Part shown: piece by piece, positions 39,501 to 55,058 of the stretch
How the letters are laid out: each line of letters opens with the position of its first letter
Numbering within the stretch: position 1 is the first letter of the stretch
NCBI RefSeq assembly: GCF_037975245.1
Contig: NC_092566.1
Span: forward strand, 16,595,001-16,659,000
Origin: Apostichopus japonicus
Lineage: Eukaryota > Echinodermata > Holothuroidea > Aspidochirotida > Stichopodidae
DNA: 64,000 nt
Direction: 5' to 3'
The notes under the pieces: model-generated
Told to the model about the DNA's origin: nothing
What the model saw: only the letters and a program-made list of their open reading frames with translations
Databases searched by the model: none
Position numbers and translations under genes: made by a program

Positions 39501-40264
39501 GTTATAGTAATTCAATGCACTTATTATACGCATGTCACTGAGGCAAAGTAAAATAAATCTATTTCCAAATATTTGATCTCTGAAAGACAAATAAACATTA
39601 ATGATGTTTGCGGAGACCTGTATCTTCCGTAATGTTGGGTCCTTAGGTCCACTAGGCGCCATTTACTGAAATGTAGTAAGCGAATATCGAGGATCATTAC
39701 AGTCTGAGCGTATTAAAAAATAGTACATTAGATTTTCACATGATTACAACATAGTTACGAATATTTTACTTGATAGGTTATGCAGCAGGTGCATACTACG
39801 ACCAGAAAGGAGGAGGAGCCAATTATGTTTGTCTGCCACGTAATCCTACATACGACAGACCAGATGCTGGTGTTAATACATGGCGTGCATATATGTATGG
39901 CGCAGAATACGAAGCTGTAAATTTCCCGCCTTTTAGTGGTTTGGATAACGGAGATGTACCCTGTGCTGTCTGCTCAGTCTCTGAACGAAGCGTGACGTTT
40001 ATGCAACCTGCTCGCATTGACTGTCCTGACGGCTGGACGAGAGAATATTACGGCTATCTGATGGCACAATCCTACATCTATTATCGATCAGAGTGGGCTT
40101 GTGTTGATCATTCTGCTACTCTCACCTCATCGTCCTCTACAGGGAATTCAGACGGCGCTCTATTTTATCCAACAGAAGTACATTGTGGCAACTCGAATAC
40201 TGGACTACCTTGTGAAGATTTCGTAAATGGATATGAGCTAACCTGTTCTGTTTGTAGCCGTTAG
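36501..40264 (+). CDS. Short-chain collagen C4-like protein (collagen B)
   Basis: Five coding exons: 36501-36683, 37580-37682, 38136-38420, 39078-39176, 39777-40264; 385 residues from the first ATG, 377 from the second (36525), which is nearer the hydrophobic leader (LLIFAVMSVVISL). Exon 2 is acidic and helical and ends N-R-S-K-R-D, a consensus furin site. Exon 3 has C-F-M-D-R-C, R-K-T-V-L-I-P-G and about 24 Gly-X-Y triplets; exon 4 adds G-D-K-G-Y-T-G-S-R and Y-T-R-W-G; exon 5 is the globular domain ending L-T-C-S-V-C-S-R. Intron phases 0,1,1,1. The exon 2 donor (GTTGGT) is weak but is the only one giving the family's phase. Same strand as collagen C; the last exon is nearly identical to C's over its first ~420 bases. 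Confidence 0.85.
37690..38090. repeat. ~110-base tandem repeat beside collagen B exon 3
   Basis: Three to four diverged units. AATTCCATGGTTGC-type words recur at 37855, 37962 and 38072, each with GATCTCGCTGAACTA and GCAGCAGGAA-type segments at fixed spacing (107-116 bases). The array stops about 45 bases before the exon. Confidence 0.8.
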
Positions 40265-40931
40265 TAGAATTAGCAAATGTTGCCTTGTGTTTACATTGAA
40301 CGATATCAAACATTTACAATCGTTAAGAGAGGAAATTAAAGTGAACGTTTTGGCTATGATTAAGTTAGCTTTGCGTAACGTTATTAAAAATTATAGTGAT
40401 CATAGCAGTATATGGACTTTGGGGTTCACATTGTTGGAATCGTCTGGCCAATGCGACCTATATCACTGGCACTTGGAATCATTATTGAAAGGTGTTACTT
40501 TATTTAATATTGTATGGGTCTAATTAGTAGCGCTGGTAAAGGTTTATTACATGAATTATAATCAAATACTTTCAGCTTCTTAGGTGAAGATGTAATCTAT
40601 TTGCAGGAGTATGAGAAGATTATAAAAGAAAAAGAATCAAAAGATAAGTGACCGCGTATTAATCTGAACACAAATATTTCTTTTATGATTACTTGGTATA
40701 TTAACATATCAATATATTCTTCTGACGAAGTTGACTTCACGTGTGAGCATGTGACAAAACAAGAACTGTATACATCACTTGTGAAAATTTCATTCAGCTT
40801 TTTGAGGCCTAAATATCCAAACTAGTCTTAAATCCTGGTGATACACATCTCCATATTTTCATAATTTCCAAAGCCGTTATTCCTTAACCCGCTTTTCAGC
40901 CTCGAATAAAAACCGCATGCACTTAAATACT

Positions 40932-41310
40932 CAAGGGCGTAGGAACCGGGGGGATGGGGCGCCAGCCCCCCCCAGTGAAAAATGTGGAGGGGCGGAAGTA
41001 TCATTCCGCCCCCCCCCCCCGGTTCGCAAGTCAGAAAACCCCTTTTTCATTTCCAAATGAGAAAAAAAAATCTCATTTGGAGCACCAAATTGCATCTAAG
41101 GCCAGGTGAAAATACAAAATTAAGTTTACAAAATGGAGTGGGTGTTGAAGTGTGCTATATTGCACCAAATTGCATCTGAGACCACCTGGAAATGCAAAAA
41201 ATTCCAAAGGGAAGGGGGACACCCCCTCCCCTTAGACCCCTCCACCAGGCTGGCCATCAGTCTTCAGCCCCCCCCCCCCCCCCACTCAAAAGTGCCTTCC
41301 TACGCCACTG
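40932..41310 (-). mobile_element. hAT-like MITE, copy 1
   Basis: 379 bases. Ends CAAGGGCGTAGGAAC and (reverse) CAGTGGCGTAGGAAG are imperfect terminal inverted repeats. Flanks TAAATACT (40924-40931) and TAAATACA (41311-41318) are an 8-base target duplication with one mismatch. G/C homopolymer runs, no coding capacity. Inverted relative to copies 2 and 3. About 670 bases downstream of collagen B. Confidence 0.85.
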
Positions 41311-41787
41311 TAAATACAGCTCTAAACTATATCAGTTTAACGGTAAAGAGTTAACGTAGGATAGACGTTACATATTCCTTTTCAGTTTAGTTCTTATAGT
41401 ATTATTTATTTATGTTCAATCTTATTTAGATAGCGGTTCCTGGAAAGGAAGATTCAATTGGTGCATCTAGATACATTAATTTGATACATCCATGAAGCAA
41501 ATGATTGTGAAATGCAGTGCTTTGCCCCGTAAATAAAGTATGGTAAACGATGCGTCTATCACCTTTATCAACTTCGTTTCATTTCAGGGTAGATAATTAT
41601 CAACAAGGTCATAGGTCTAATACCTCCCAATGTTTCTCGACCCTTGCCACTCTGCCTCCACCTCCTCCTCCCACTCCCCGCCGAAGCAAAATAATTCATC
41701 GGTTCGTTTCGAAAAGTTTGAGAGAAGGATACAGTTAACGCCAATCGCGCCTACCCTCATTCCCAACACCTCCCTCTTCTATAAAAA

Positions 41788-42320
41788 AGAAACAAATATT
41801 AGGTTCTCGACCCCTTCAAAAGACAGAGAAAAGCGAACAAAATTAAAGGTAAGTCTAGCCACTTAAAGAATACAAAATGTTCGTGATGCATGGTGAGAAA
41901 AAAATAAGTAGGCTACGGACAGAAACAAATATTAGGTTCTCGACCCCTTCAAAAGACAGAGAAAAGCGAACAAAATTAAAGGTAAGTCTAGCCACTTAAA
42001 GAATACAAAATGTTCGTGATGCATGGTGAGAAAAAAATAAGTAGGCTACGGACAGAAACAAATATTAGGTTCTCGACCCCTTCAAAAGACAGAGAAAAGC
42101 GAACAAAATTAAAGGTAAGTCTAGCCACTAAAAGAATACAAAATGTTCGTGATGCATGGTGAGAAAAAAATAAGTAGGCTACGGACAGAAACAAATATTA
42201 GGTTCTCGACCCCTTCAAAAGACAGAGAAAAGCGAACAAAATTAAAGGTAAGTCTAGCCACTAAAAGAATACAAAATGTTCGTGATGCATGGTGAGAAAA
42301 AAATAAGTAGGCTACGGACA
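41788..42320. repeat. 133-base tandem array, four near-identical units
   Basis: The word AACAAATATTAGGTTCTCG starts at 41791, 41924, 42057 and 42190, exactly 133 bases apart. Units differ at only one or two positions (e.g. CACTTAAAG versus CACTAAAAG), so the array is young. Each unit contains AAAGGTAAGT, a perfect donor-like word, and short open frames on both strands that are artefacts of the period (133 is not a multiple of three). Confidence 0.95.
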
Positions 42321-42680
42321 GTAATTGAAGGAAAAGTTAGTGGCATATCCTCTTCCCAATCGTGGTTCAGTTGCTCAGGGCGGAAGAGCAGGAAGTGGGG
42401 GTGGGGGGGAGGAGCGGAGGGAGGAAGGGGCCATGATAAATGTACGTGCCAACAGTTTTGTGAAGAAGTTGAAAACTTTCCTTTTCATAAGTAAAATGTC
42501 CACTTTTTTGTGAATGATTATTACCCCTTTTTTTTGCAATGTGGCCTCTAGTTTAAGAATTTGAATCAAAAAGTTGTAAATAAAAGTTGTTGCTCTATCC
42601 AAAATAGTCAAAAGTCTTTGGTACTTAATGTACAGAGGATCAGTTTAATCGGCAAGTAATGGGATGATTTTGTGTTTTGT

Positions 42681-42765
42681 TCCCTCAAAGTAACATGCCA
42701 CACTGTGCCTCGAGGTTTGTTCCCTCAAAGTAACATGCCACACTGTGCCTCGAGGTTTGTTCCCT
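42681..42765. repeat. 40-base direct duplication
   Basis: TCCCTCAAAGTAACATGCC starts at 42681 and again at 42721; the 40-base units appear identical, followed by a partial third start TTTGTTCCCT. Confidence 0.95.
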
Positions 42766-43287
42766 ACCCCGACCACCCCCTGCCCTCCCCAATACTAAAC
42801 CCTCTTCTATAGTTGCTGGTCATTGCTATAAATGATTGGTAACATTATATTAACCGATACACTTTGTAACACGCAGAGACTATAGAATCCAAGAGAAGGA
42901 GAGTTTATTATACAAGAACGGAGCTATTCTTTACAGGGTTCGGGTGACGAATTCAGGTAGAACTACAAATGAACAAGAACTACAAATACTTACATAGCAT
43001 ACACTTAACTTTTATAGAAGTGAAATCATAAGAGCTGCCACTAGGTGACATAAACTTGGAATTATGATCAGAAGTCAGACTAATTCTTTTCAGCTTGGCT
43101 TGCAATGGTAAAATATACTTCCATATTTAAACACATAAAGCAATACAAGAAATGTTTTTGGTCAGAATATTCAGATTCAGGTATCTAACTGATAACTTCA
43201 TATACACAATGCTAATTGTTAAAATTGAATCAGTAGAGTACTTTGTCAGCATTTCAAACGTTCTTCTCTTACTTCCTGTTATTACTG

Positions 43288-43506
43288 TTTTTGTGTAAAA
43301 GTAAGTTGGCCTGACGTTTCGACTCTAGCAGGATCTTCTTCAGAGGCTAAATGACAAGTAACAGTAACAGAAGGGACAAAAACACGCACAGAATACAGAC
43401 AGGTTAATGAGTATGGTGAACACAAAGAGATGAATGGATTTACACATTCTCCTACACAAGCTCTCTAGTGGATAAGCAGTTTGCTAACAGTTTTATTTTA
43501 TTTTGA
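43288..43506 (-). repeat. Family B repeat, copy 3
   Basis: Core motif on the minus strand, followed on the plus strand by GAACACAAAGAG and then the end module ACACATTCTCCTACACAAGC ... AACAGTTTTATTTTA. This end module is the reverse complement of the start of copy 1, so a complete element would have long inverted ends; each copy here has only one. Confidence 0.75.
43309..43347 (-). ncRNA. Hammerhead-like fold, family B copy 3
   Basis: Minus strand: GCCT, CTGAAGA, extra A, GATCC-TGCTA-GAGTC (one mismatch), GAAA, CGTC, AGGC. Order of elements as in a hammerhead with a very short palindromic stem III (ACGT). Confidence 0.4.
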
Positions 43507-44212
43507 TTAATGTTTTTGTTCAGAATATAGATATTCAGGTATCAATTCAGAAAATTGTTTGCTTCATATATACATGTTATTCGTTAAAAACTAATCAGGC
43601 ACGGTAGTGTACTTTGTCAGCATTTCACGCGTTCTTCTCTTCCTTCCTGGTATTAATATTTTTTTCATCAGAATCATGAGATTCATAAATTCAAGTAGCT
43701 GTTTACTTCATATACATTATGCTATACGTGAAAATATGATCAGTATATAGTTCAAACGTTCTTTCCTTCCTTCCTGGCATTGATATAAACGTTATTAAAA
43801 CAACGAAATGTCACTTGGATCAAGTTTGTTCAGGTATTTCCTTAATTGCCCCCAAAAAGGAGAATTTTTGGAATTGTTTTTTCAATCCCTAGGAGTTGAA
43901 GGAGACGGAATGCTAATACACAAGTAACATATCGGAAAGAGGAGCTTTCGACATACATACAGCGAATTAACGACGTTAACAGATAAACAGATGACCTTTA
44001 CTTCATGTTGATGTAACATCGATTATCATTGGTGGAAAGAAATACCAGACACGTTTGAATCACTCTGACTACTTCCTTATTGTATGGAAATTTGCGAAAG
44101 ACTGGACTTTGTTCGCGAAACTAGTCCATTTGTTAAATACGTTTTCAATGGTGAATTTCGTTTGTTAGTTCGCATTTTTTTTCAAAATTCAAAATTAGAC
44201 CAAGGATTAAAC

Positions 44213-47189
44213 ATGGAGGATTTTTCCATCATTTATCTTTGGATGTGCTGTGTGCTTTATTTAAATGGTGTTTTAGCAGACGACCTTCCATATCAGGAGT
44301 TTGAAGGCCTAACGAAAGTAGACAACGCCATGTTGGAACATGATAGTAACATCATGATGGGAAAGTTAGATGTAAGTTGCTTACTTTTCATATGCGAGTT
44401 GTAAGTACAAGAGAAAATATACCCAGACACTCGAAATAAATATGCATGTGTCAAAACCTGATTCAATTCTTAGCCAATAAAACCCTCCCAAGTAGATTAA
44501 AACTTCCGAATTGATGTCATACTTTGTTCATACATATAATTCTAAAGAATTATTTAAGAGAAAAAAATGATGATATGGGCAAAAGAATGCCCGGAGATTT
44601 GTTTAGGTCAAGAAAGAGTGATCACCCATATGACTAGCATTGAAAATGTTTAACTTGAACAAGAACAAATCTTGTAACAGTGATGTTTCCTTTAAAAAAC
44701 AATGTCTCAGTTGGATAATGCCTTCAAGTTCAAATTTGAACAACTGTGAAATCATATGTTTACCACAGAAAAAGCCTATAGTGATGCAGAACAATTTCAG
44801 CTAAGCAGTTAACTTTTGCCACCGGAAATTTGTTTACAAAAATGCGGTACGCAATCGTTAGTTTTTGTTTGAAAACTCTTAAGAGTTATTGGTAAACATG
44901 ACTCCAAATCAACTAAAAATTTTAAAAATTGTTTTGATCGGTATCAAATGTTTCACAGTTTGTTGTTTAGCGTATTAAATATTAGCTACGAAATACCGTC
45001 CAGTGGGAAAAGGTGACATTACATTAATCGAATGGTATTGACAACTTTATAATAATAAATAAACTCCGTTAATCTAGAAGATTAGAAGTTGAATCTTACT
45101 GAACACTTTAAATTAATCACCGATATCGCAAGATGGTAAAAAAATGCAAAATTCCTCAATTAACTTCTCGCTAGGCTTTCAAGTTTCATTAAATTTATAA
45201 CCAATCTTATCACCCGTTTACAGGATGTGCTTGCTGGACTTAATAAAAGAGAACAAGAAACCAGAAGATTGGTGGAAGAGTTCGCTCAAAAAGTTTCGCT
45301 GCATCAGACACATCAGAAAGAAGAAAGTAGCGAGGTTACAGAAAAATTAGCAGGTAAATTTTCAACTTTGAAACTTGATGTAGACTAATTTAATTTTTAC
45401 AAGATGAGATATTTATCTTATAATAAACACAACATGCAAAGGTTGTTGACTTCGAAAGAACCTGTGACATTTCTGCATGTTGTGTTTCGAGCCGTAGTAT
45501 AGACAAACTCTATCTGGACCGGCATGGACGTAAAGTATATTTAAATCATGTATATTGTATAATTTTCGTAGTTCCCAACCTGAATAGAGCCCAACTGCAA
45601 TGAAGATATAGTAACGGGTTGCATCCATTTATAACAATCTAGCCACCGAGGACAAAGCAGGTAATTTCTACAGAGATAGGTAGTGATCTTTCCGGTTAAA
45701 ACTGTCATGTTTTCTAATACGTTTGCAAAAATAAATTTAATAAAAAGACCAAACGCAATAGCTTCTACTAAATGATATGATGAAAGATAATGTGATCATT
45801 ACAATTTGATCTAATTCAGAAATAAATAAAGTATTAAATTGTTTGAAAGTTTTCCAACTGCTTTCCGTAAATTTCTATACTTTCCGTAAATATTTACTGT
45901 AACTACTTTCCATAAATATCGTTATGTTCCGTGAATATCATTATCCATCAGGGCACATGATGAAAAGTGAGACCACACTCGGACAAAAGGTCTCGGATCG
46001 CAAGAAACGAAGCCGGGGAGACTTAGGCGTACCAGGTACATTGTAAAGTAAATGTTATAATATTCTTCGTTACGTGTATGATTATATTATGTTTTGGATT
46101 CTCTTGAACTAAATAAATAATACTGATAAATATTCATTGTATGAATCCTAGAGAGAGACAATTGTCACAAGGGCATGTTTGATAAGATTACTACTTTGAT
46201 CAAACTCCAATACACACTGAGAACGAAATATGCAGCAGAAGTTTCATCAATCAAAGACACCCCCATCCCCCACCCCGTTTAAATGATAGTGTGATTTGTT
46301 GTTGGTTTATCGGGCAATCTTTTGGTTACGTAATATAACCGTTGGTTATGAGTACATCATTGACTATGCTGTTAAGAGAAATATGCGCTGAGTAAATATA
46401 CATTACTGTCTTTATTACTACAGATACCGTAGCACCATCCCTAGAAATGAATGGTACTTGTTACGTGGAGGCGTGCCCACAGAGACCATTCCTCCTCGTA
46501 CCAGGTCGAGATGGGCAACCAGGCGCCCCGGGACAAAGGGGGTCCCCTGGTGACAGAGGATCAAAAGGGGATCGCGGTTCCACAGGTCTTCCTGGAACAA
46601 TTGGTCCCAATGGGGACATTGGACCTAAAGGTGTCAAAGGAACAGAAGGAGATTCTGGCCAGAGAGGAAGTAAAGGCGCCAAGGGGATGCAAGGAAGAAT
46701 TGGTGTCCAAGGTAGAGTACATGTTAAAACAAGTTGATGAAACATTGGTATACAAATCAAAGCATTAACAACATTGTTCCCTTTTCTGTATACTGTCTGA
46801 CCTCAAAATCTTTCCATAAATATCTTTGCAGTCTTTGTGGAGAGAAAAGGGAAGGAATGCCTCTTAACCGATCTAACAATTATTTTTGTTTTGCTTTCTC
46901 AGGTACGAAGGGTGACTCAGGCGTAAGTGGAAGCGGAACAACTTCCAAAACACATTACACCAGATGGGGAAGTAGGACATGTGAGGGCACTGCCCAGTTG
47001 GTTTATGAAGGTAATCCGAATGATATCATTTGTGTCATTAGAAACATGCAGATTGTAACAACTTTAATTGTGCAAACATCACTTCTATCATATCAAAAAT
47101 ATGTCAAATTAAAAATAAAATGAAAGGAAGTATTAAATAATATATAAGCTCAAGAAGTGAGTTACTGGTATCATCATCATCATCATCAA

Positions 47190-47242
<53 letters not shown>

Positions 47243-47898
47243 ACATCATCATCATCATCATCATCAACATCATTATCATCATCATCACCGTTATCATCAT
47301 CATCATCGTTATCATCATCATCATCATGTTAATGATGATGATGATGATCATGGTGATGAAGATGATGATAACGATCATTCTATATGTCCACGTTACTTGT
47401 CTTTTGTCAGGTTATGCAGCAGGTGCTTACTACGACCAGAAAGGTGGAGGAGCCAATTATGTTTGTCTACCACGTAATCCTACATACGACAGACCAGATG
47501 CTGGTGTCAATACATGGCGGGCATATATGTATGGCGCAGAATACGAAGTTGTAAATTTCCCGCCTTTTAGTGGTTTGGATAACGGAGATGTACCCTGTGC
47601 TGTCTGCTCAGTCTCTGAACGAAGCGTGGCGTTTATGCAACCTGCTCGCATTGACTGTCCTGACGGCTGGACGAGAGAATATTACGGCTATCTGATGGCA
47701 CAATCCTACATCTATTATCGATCAGAGTGGGCTTGTGTTGATCATTCTGCTACTCTCACCTCATCGTCCTCTACAGGGAATTCAGACGGCGCTCTATTTT
47801 ATCCAACAGAAGTACATTGTGGCAACTCACGTACTGGACTACCTTGTGAACATTATACTGATGGGTACGAGGTTACTTGCGCAGTTTGTACCCGGTAA
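44213..47898 (+). CDS. Short-chain collagen C4-like protein (collagen C)
   Basis: Six coding exons: 44213-44371, 45224-45353, 45952-46035, 46424-46711, 46903-47010, 47411-47898; 418 residues. Leader MEDFSIIYLWMCCVLYLNG is hydrophobic. Exon 2 is strongly helical and charged (R-E-Q-E-T-R-R-L-V-E-E-F), a likely trimerising coiled coil. Exon 3 carries D-R-K-K-R-S-R, a furin-type site, on its own 84-base exon, an extra exon compared with A, B and D. Exon 4 has C-Y-V-E-A-C and about 23 uninterrupted Gly-X-Y triplets; exon 5 G-T-K-G-D-S-G and Y-T-R-W-G-S; exon 6 the globular domain ending V-T-C-A-V-C-T-R. Phases 0,1,1,1,1. An (ATC)n tract lies directly upstream of exon 6. Confidence 0.88.
47170..47372. 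repeat. (ATC)n microsatellite
   Basis: Nearly pure CAT/ATC repeats on the plus strand to about 47329, then inverted GAT repeats to 47372, so the tract can fold back. It ends about 40 bases before the last exon of collagen C. Poly-His and poly-Met open frames over it are artefacts. Confidence 0.95.
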
Positions 47899-48047
47899 AT
47901 GTACTTTAATCAGTTGTCTGCGTTTAGTTGTTTGTTTCCAGAGTTTGAACCAAACTCACTACGACTGAAATTAATTTTGTCTCTCCTTTGAAATTTGACA
48001 AGTCATGATAATGAATTGCTAATTTTTATAACTAACTATGTATGAAT

Positions 48048-48422
48048 CAGTGGCGTAGGAAGGTACTTTTGAGTGGGGGGCTGAAGACTGATGGCCGGCC
48101 TGGGGGAGGGGTCTAAGGGGAGGGGGTGTCCCCCTCCCCTTTGGAATTTTTTGCATTTCCAGGTAGCCTCAGATGCAATTTGGTGCAATATAGCACACTT
48201 CAACACCCACTCCATTTTGTAAACTTAATTTTGTATTTTCACCAGGCCTTAGATGCATTTTGGTGCTCCAAATGAGATTTTTTTTCTCATTTGGAAATGA
48301 AAAAGGGGTTTTCTGACTTGCGAAGCGGGGGGGGGGGGGGCGGAATGATACTTCCGCCCCTCCACGTTTTTCACTGGGGGGGGGCTGGCGCCCCCCAGCC
48401 CCCCCCGGTTCCTACGCCCTTG
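48048..48422 (+). mobile_element. hAT-like MITE, copy 2
   Basis: 375 bases from CAGTGGCGTAGGAAG to TTCCTACGCCCTTG, flanked by perfect 8-base target duplications GTATGAAT (48040-48047 and 48423-48430). Non-autonomous. Inserted about 150 bases after the stop codon of collagen C. Confidence 0.9.
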
Positions 48423-50117
48423 GTATGAATCAACTTATGGAACCTGCTTTAAATTACAACAACAAATGGACCATGACATTTTGTATTGATGGTTTCTAAG
48501 TCTACTATCAAGCTGAGTTCAGTATAATATGTTATGTCTAGTTGATGTTTATCGCATTGCCAAAGAAAAATAAAACTCTCCTGAGGAAACTTGACATAAG
48601 CTGTGGTTGATTAATTGCATTTGATAATAATCTTGGTATACCTTTTGATCATTTCACTATGTATCTATTATAATGTGTATTTTGTACTCGAATTTCGCAA
48701 GTAGTAATGTTTAAGTTAGAGATACTAATTGTCTTCATCATATTATGATTATTGATTATGATTATTGATTATGATTATTTGATTATGATTACTGATTATT
48801 GTTTATGATTATTGATTATGATTATTTGTCATCATATCATATTTTAATATTAAATATAACCAAAAAAAAAAGAAAAGAAAAAAAGACTGAAATTGCTGTA
48901 TCAAAAAAAGAATAACATCATAAAAATAATGAAATAATATGAAAATGATGAAATTATAAAAACGTGAAAAACAATGACATCATGAAACCATGATTCTACG
49001 TAAACTCATGTGATGATATAAATCCTTGAAACATGTGATGACGTTTCATTATCACCTAAAGCACTGACAAACGGCTCTGAAAGAAATCAATATAGTCTAC
49101 GATCGTTTGTGTAAAATATCACAGTAGTGTTTTCTATAAACTCACATGTCATGCATGTATATTTTTTCAGTCGAATTTTGAATAGAAGACATACCTCAGA
49201 CACGGAAACTGTTTTGTGCGTATGATATTTGTGAGTCAAGTGAATTAGATTTATGGAAGTTATCCAATAGTGTAGAATCAGTGGCGTGAGAACATGTCAA
49301 TGGGGAGGGGCATGGTCCCCGTCTTCCGATCGTCAGTTGGAAGAAATAGTTCAGTTGGGGGTTTCTTTGCATTCAACCGGGCAATATTTCGCCACTACTA
49401 CGGGTGTATCCACACCCCCCCCCCCTTTTCAGCATCACCAAAATATTTATTAACAAAACCTTTCGTTTAGGGCTACTTGTATAGACCTAAGTTATAGTCT
49501 AAATAAGCCTCAGAAAGTACAATTTGACGTCTAAATTTATTTTCCTGAGGGAGGACTCCCAGACCCCCTACAGAGGAGACGGGTTTAATGACCCCAGTGC
49601 AGCACCCCCTATTACTAAAAATCACTTAAGTTCTCCTCTGCCTCTCCCATAAAGATTTAGCCCCCTTCTATAATCAGTCAGGAGAAATTTAGAATTTATG
49701 AGCACAACCTTCCGTTGAGAGCTTCCTACAAAGACCTTACTTATAATCGTAATTTGTCTTTGTGGCCCTTCCATCTAGGTTCAGCTTCCTACTTTAATCA
49801 CTTGGGGAAATATTAAATTCGACCTCACCAAATTTGAAATCCTGTGACGCCAATGTTTGGAATCACTATAGTATTCTGCTTTTTCGAGGCTCACTACATA
49901 GTTCCGTTTCAAGCCGTTCATGTATATGACGTAGAACAACATATGAAGTTTCAGTTAAAGTCAGGAGACACAGTCATGTGACAAACGTTAAGTTAAATTA
50001 TATAGACATGCATCACAAATTTGTGATTATTATCTCTATTACTGCGACGTACTGTTCAGTAATAAAAGTATGAGGAAAACAAATCCATCAGAGGTTACAG
50101 ATTTTAATTTCAAATTC

Positions 50118-50475
50118 AACTTTATTTGCTTGGTGTTAAAGTAAGATGACCTGACGTTTCGATCCTCGCAGGATCTTCTTCAGAGGCTGAATGACAAGTA
50201 ACAGAAACTACAAGGGACAGATACAAGCAGAGAATACAGACAGGTTCATTTATGAGCAGGGTGAACACAAAAGAGAAATATGTAAGAGGATTAGTTGACT
50301 AGGAATGGAGAGAAGAAAGAAACCAACAGGGGGAAGAGGAGAGGTAGGAGATAAACTGTAGAGCTACTGGAAGAGGGGTGATAGAGGGGGGGGGGGGACG
50401 TCGGGCCCTCTTTGACACATTCTCTTACACAGGCTCTTTAGTGGATCAGCAGTTTGCTATCAGTTTTATTTTGCT
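50118..50475 (-). repeat. Family B repeat, copy 4
   Basis: Longest copy: core motif, then GACAAGTAACAG ... GGTGAACACAAAAGAG, an extra ~100-base purine-rich insertion, and the end module ACACATTCTCTTACACAGGC ... CAGTTTTATTTTG. Confidence 0.7.
50149..50187 (-). ncRNA. Hammerhead-like fold, family B copy 4
   Basis: Minus strand: GCCT, CTGAAGA, extra A, perfect stem II GATCC-TGCGA-GGATC, GAAA, CGTC, then AGGT (one G-T wobble in stem I). Compared with copy 3, stem II is intact and the loop differs. Confidence 0.4.
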
Positions 50476-51741
50476 CGTGACTCAACTGACTTCGGTAAAC
50501 TCAGATGTGTCATAATAAATTGACGAGCTTCTTACAGTAATAACAAATATGCTTCCACAAGGAAAAGGAAGGCGTGCAAGGACAATCACCAACTGTTTCA
50601 TATATTGTGAGTAGTGATTGTGGTGGGCCGGGGGTGGGGGGGGGTAGGTGGAGGGGGTGTGGTGTATGAATATTGGAAAGAGTGGAAAATTGGGTGGGCG
50701 ATGGTAGTTTCTCTAATATTTCGTAAATGTTTGACTGGGACACGCGAAATACGAATAACATGCATGTCTCTATCACGTTTCATTCGGGAAGGGAAGAAGT
50801 TTCTTTCATTGAATAGATGATACTATGTAACCCTATCTACCCTCCTCACCCCGACTTCCCCTCCCCACACGCACACATTGTGAGGACACTTCCACGCAGA
50901 TCGCCCTTATTATTTATATGGGGGTGGGGGTGGGGGGGTTGACGCTTAGGTCTTACTTTTTGGGAAGCGAGATTGGCACCAATATTTTCTACATCTGTTG
51001 GATAAGACCGTACCGATCTCTGCATGGAACTACTCAATGGTAGGGAGTGAATCTTGTCAAAACAACTTATCCTCCTTATGCAATTGGTATAGATAGAACA
51101 ATATTTCTATTGAATTACACATTGTAGGATCCAGCTCTATAGCTTGATTAATTTATGCGTGAAAAATTGGATGCATTTTTCTAAATTTGTCCTCCATGTT
51201 GCTTTTCTTAAAGCAATATCCCAAGTTTTTCGAGTTGAACATCATTTCCACCAATAAATATTTATAGGGAGAGGAAAAAAGAGAGGAATAAAAGGTACGA
51301 AAAAGTACCCCAAAAAACAAGCATAACAGGATTGAACATAGTTTTAGTGTTAATTGCTATGTTTATTATGATATTGAGCATGTCCTACACATGAAGACTA
51401 ACAACTATGTTACTTAGTAGAGGGCTTCCATGGAAATAACCAGCAGCTGCGGCAACATGCATTAACATAGAAACTATAAGACCAGGGAGCACGGTTGTCT
51501 TCAGAAGATAACACACATATATAGACTACAAATGTGTGGTATTCTGTAAGACAGGAATCGGCTTCAATCTAGCTTATTACTCGATTGGGGAGTATTGGGG
51601 GGAACTTATCAAAATCAATAGTTTGGTATCAAACATTACATTCTGCCTTAAACACAATGATTATTTATAATTTCCAGTCAGACGACACAGTCTTATGAGT
51701 AATGGATTCTTCTGTTTCATCTCATCTGTTGTTGTTTTGTT

Positions 51742-54956
<3,215 letters not shown>

Positions 54957-55007
54957 ATTTTTGGCGTGCTTTAGTTCAAGCTTTATCTAAAGTTCACCAT
55001 CAGTCCA

Positions 55008-55015
55008 CTTTTATA
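55008..55015 (-). promoter_or_regulatory. Possible TATA box of collagen D
   Basis: TATAAAAG on the minus strand, about 52 bases upstream of the ATG at 54956, which would give a 5' UTR of roughly 25 bases. No transcript evidence. Confidence 0.4.
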
Positions 55016-55058
55016 ATGGAAGATGAATTTTGTCGATACAATATATGCTACTTAGAAT

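Larger units (their letters stand above)
40265..44212. other. Intergenic region between collagens B and C
   Basis: Holds the collagen B 3' end, one hAT-like MITE, a 133-base array, a 40-base duplication and a family B repeat. Open frames here are within repeats or lack support. Confidence 0.6.
47899..51741. other. Intergenic region between convergent collagens C and D
   Basis: Holds a MITE (48048-48422), a TGATTAT-rich tract (about 48746-48830), a family B repeat (50118-50475) and G-rich runs (50377-50400, 50621-50660). A polyadenylation-type AATAAA at about 48568 could serve collagen C, which would put the MITE in its 3' UTR. No gene seen. Confidence 0.55.

Noticed and set aside
47157-47477. 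Poly-His open frame
   Set aside because: Translation of the (ATC)n tract; only its end overlaps the collagen C last exon, in another frame.
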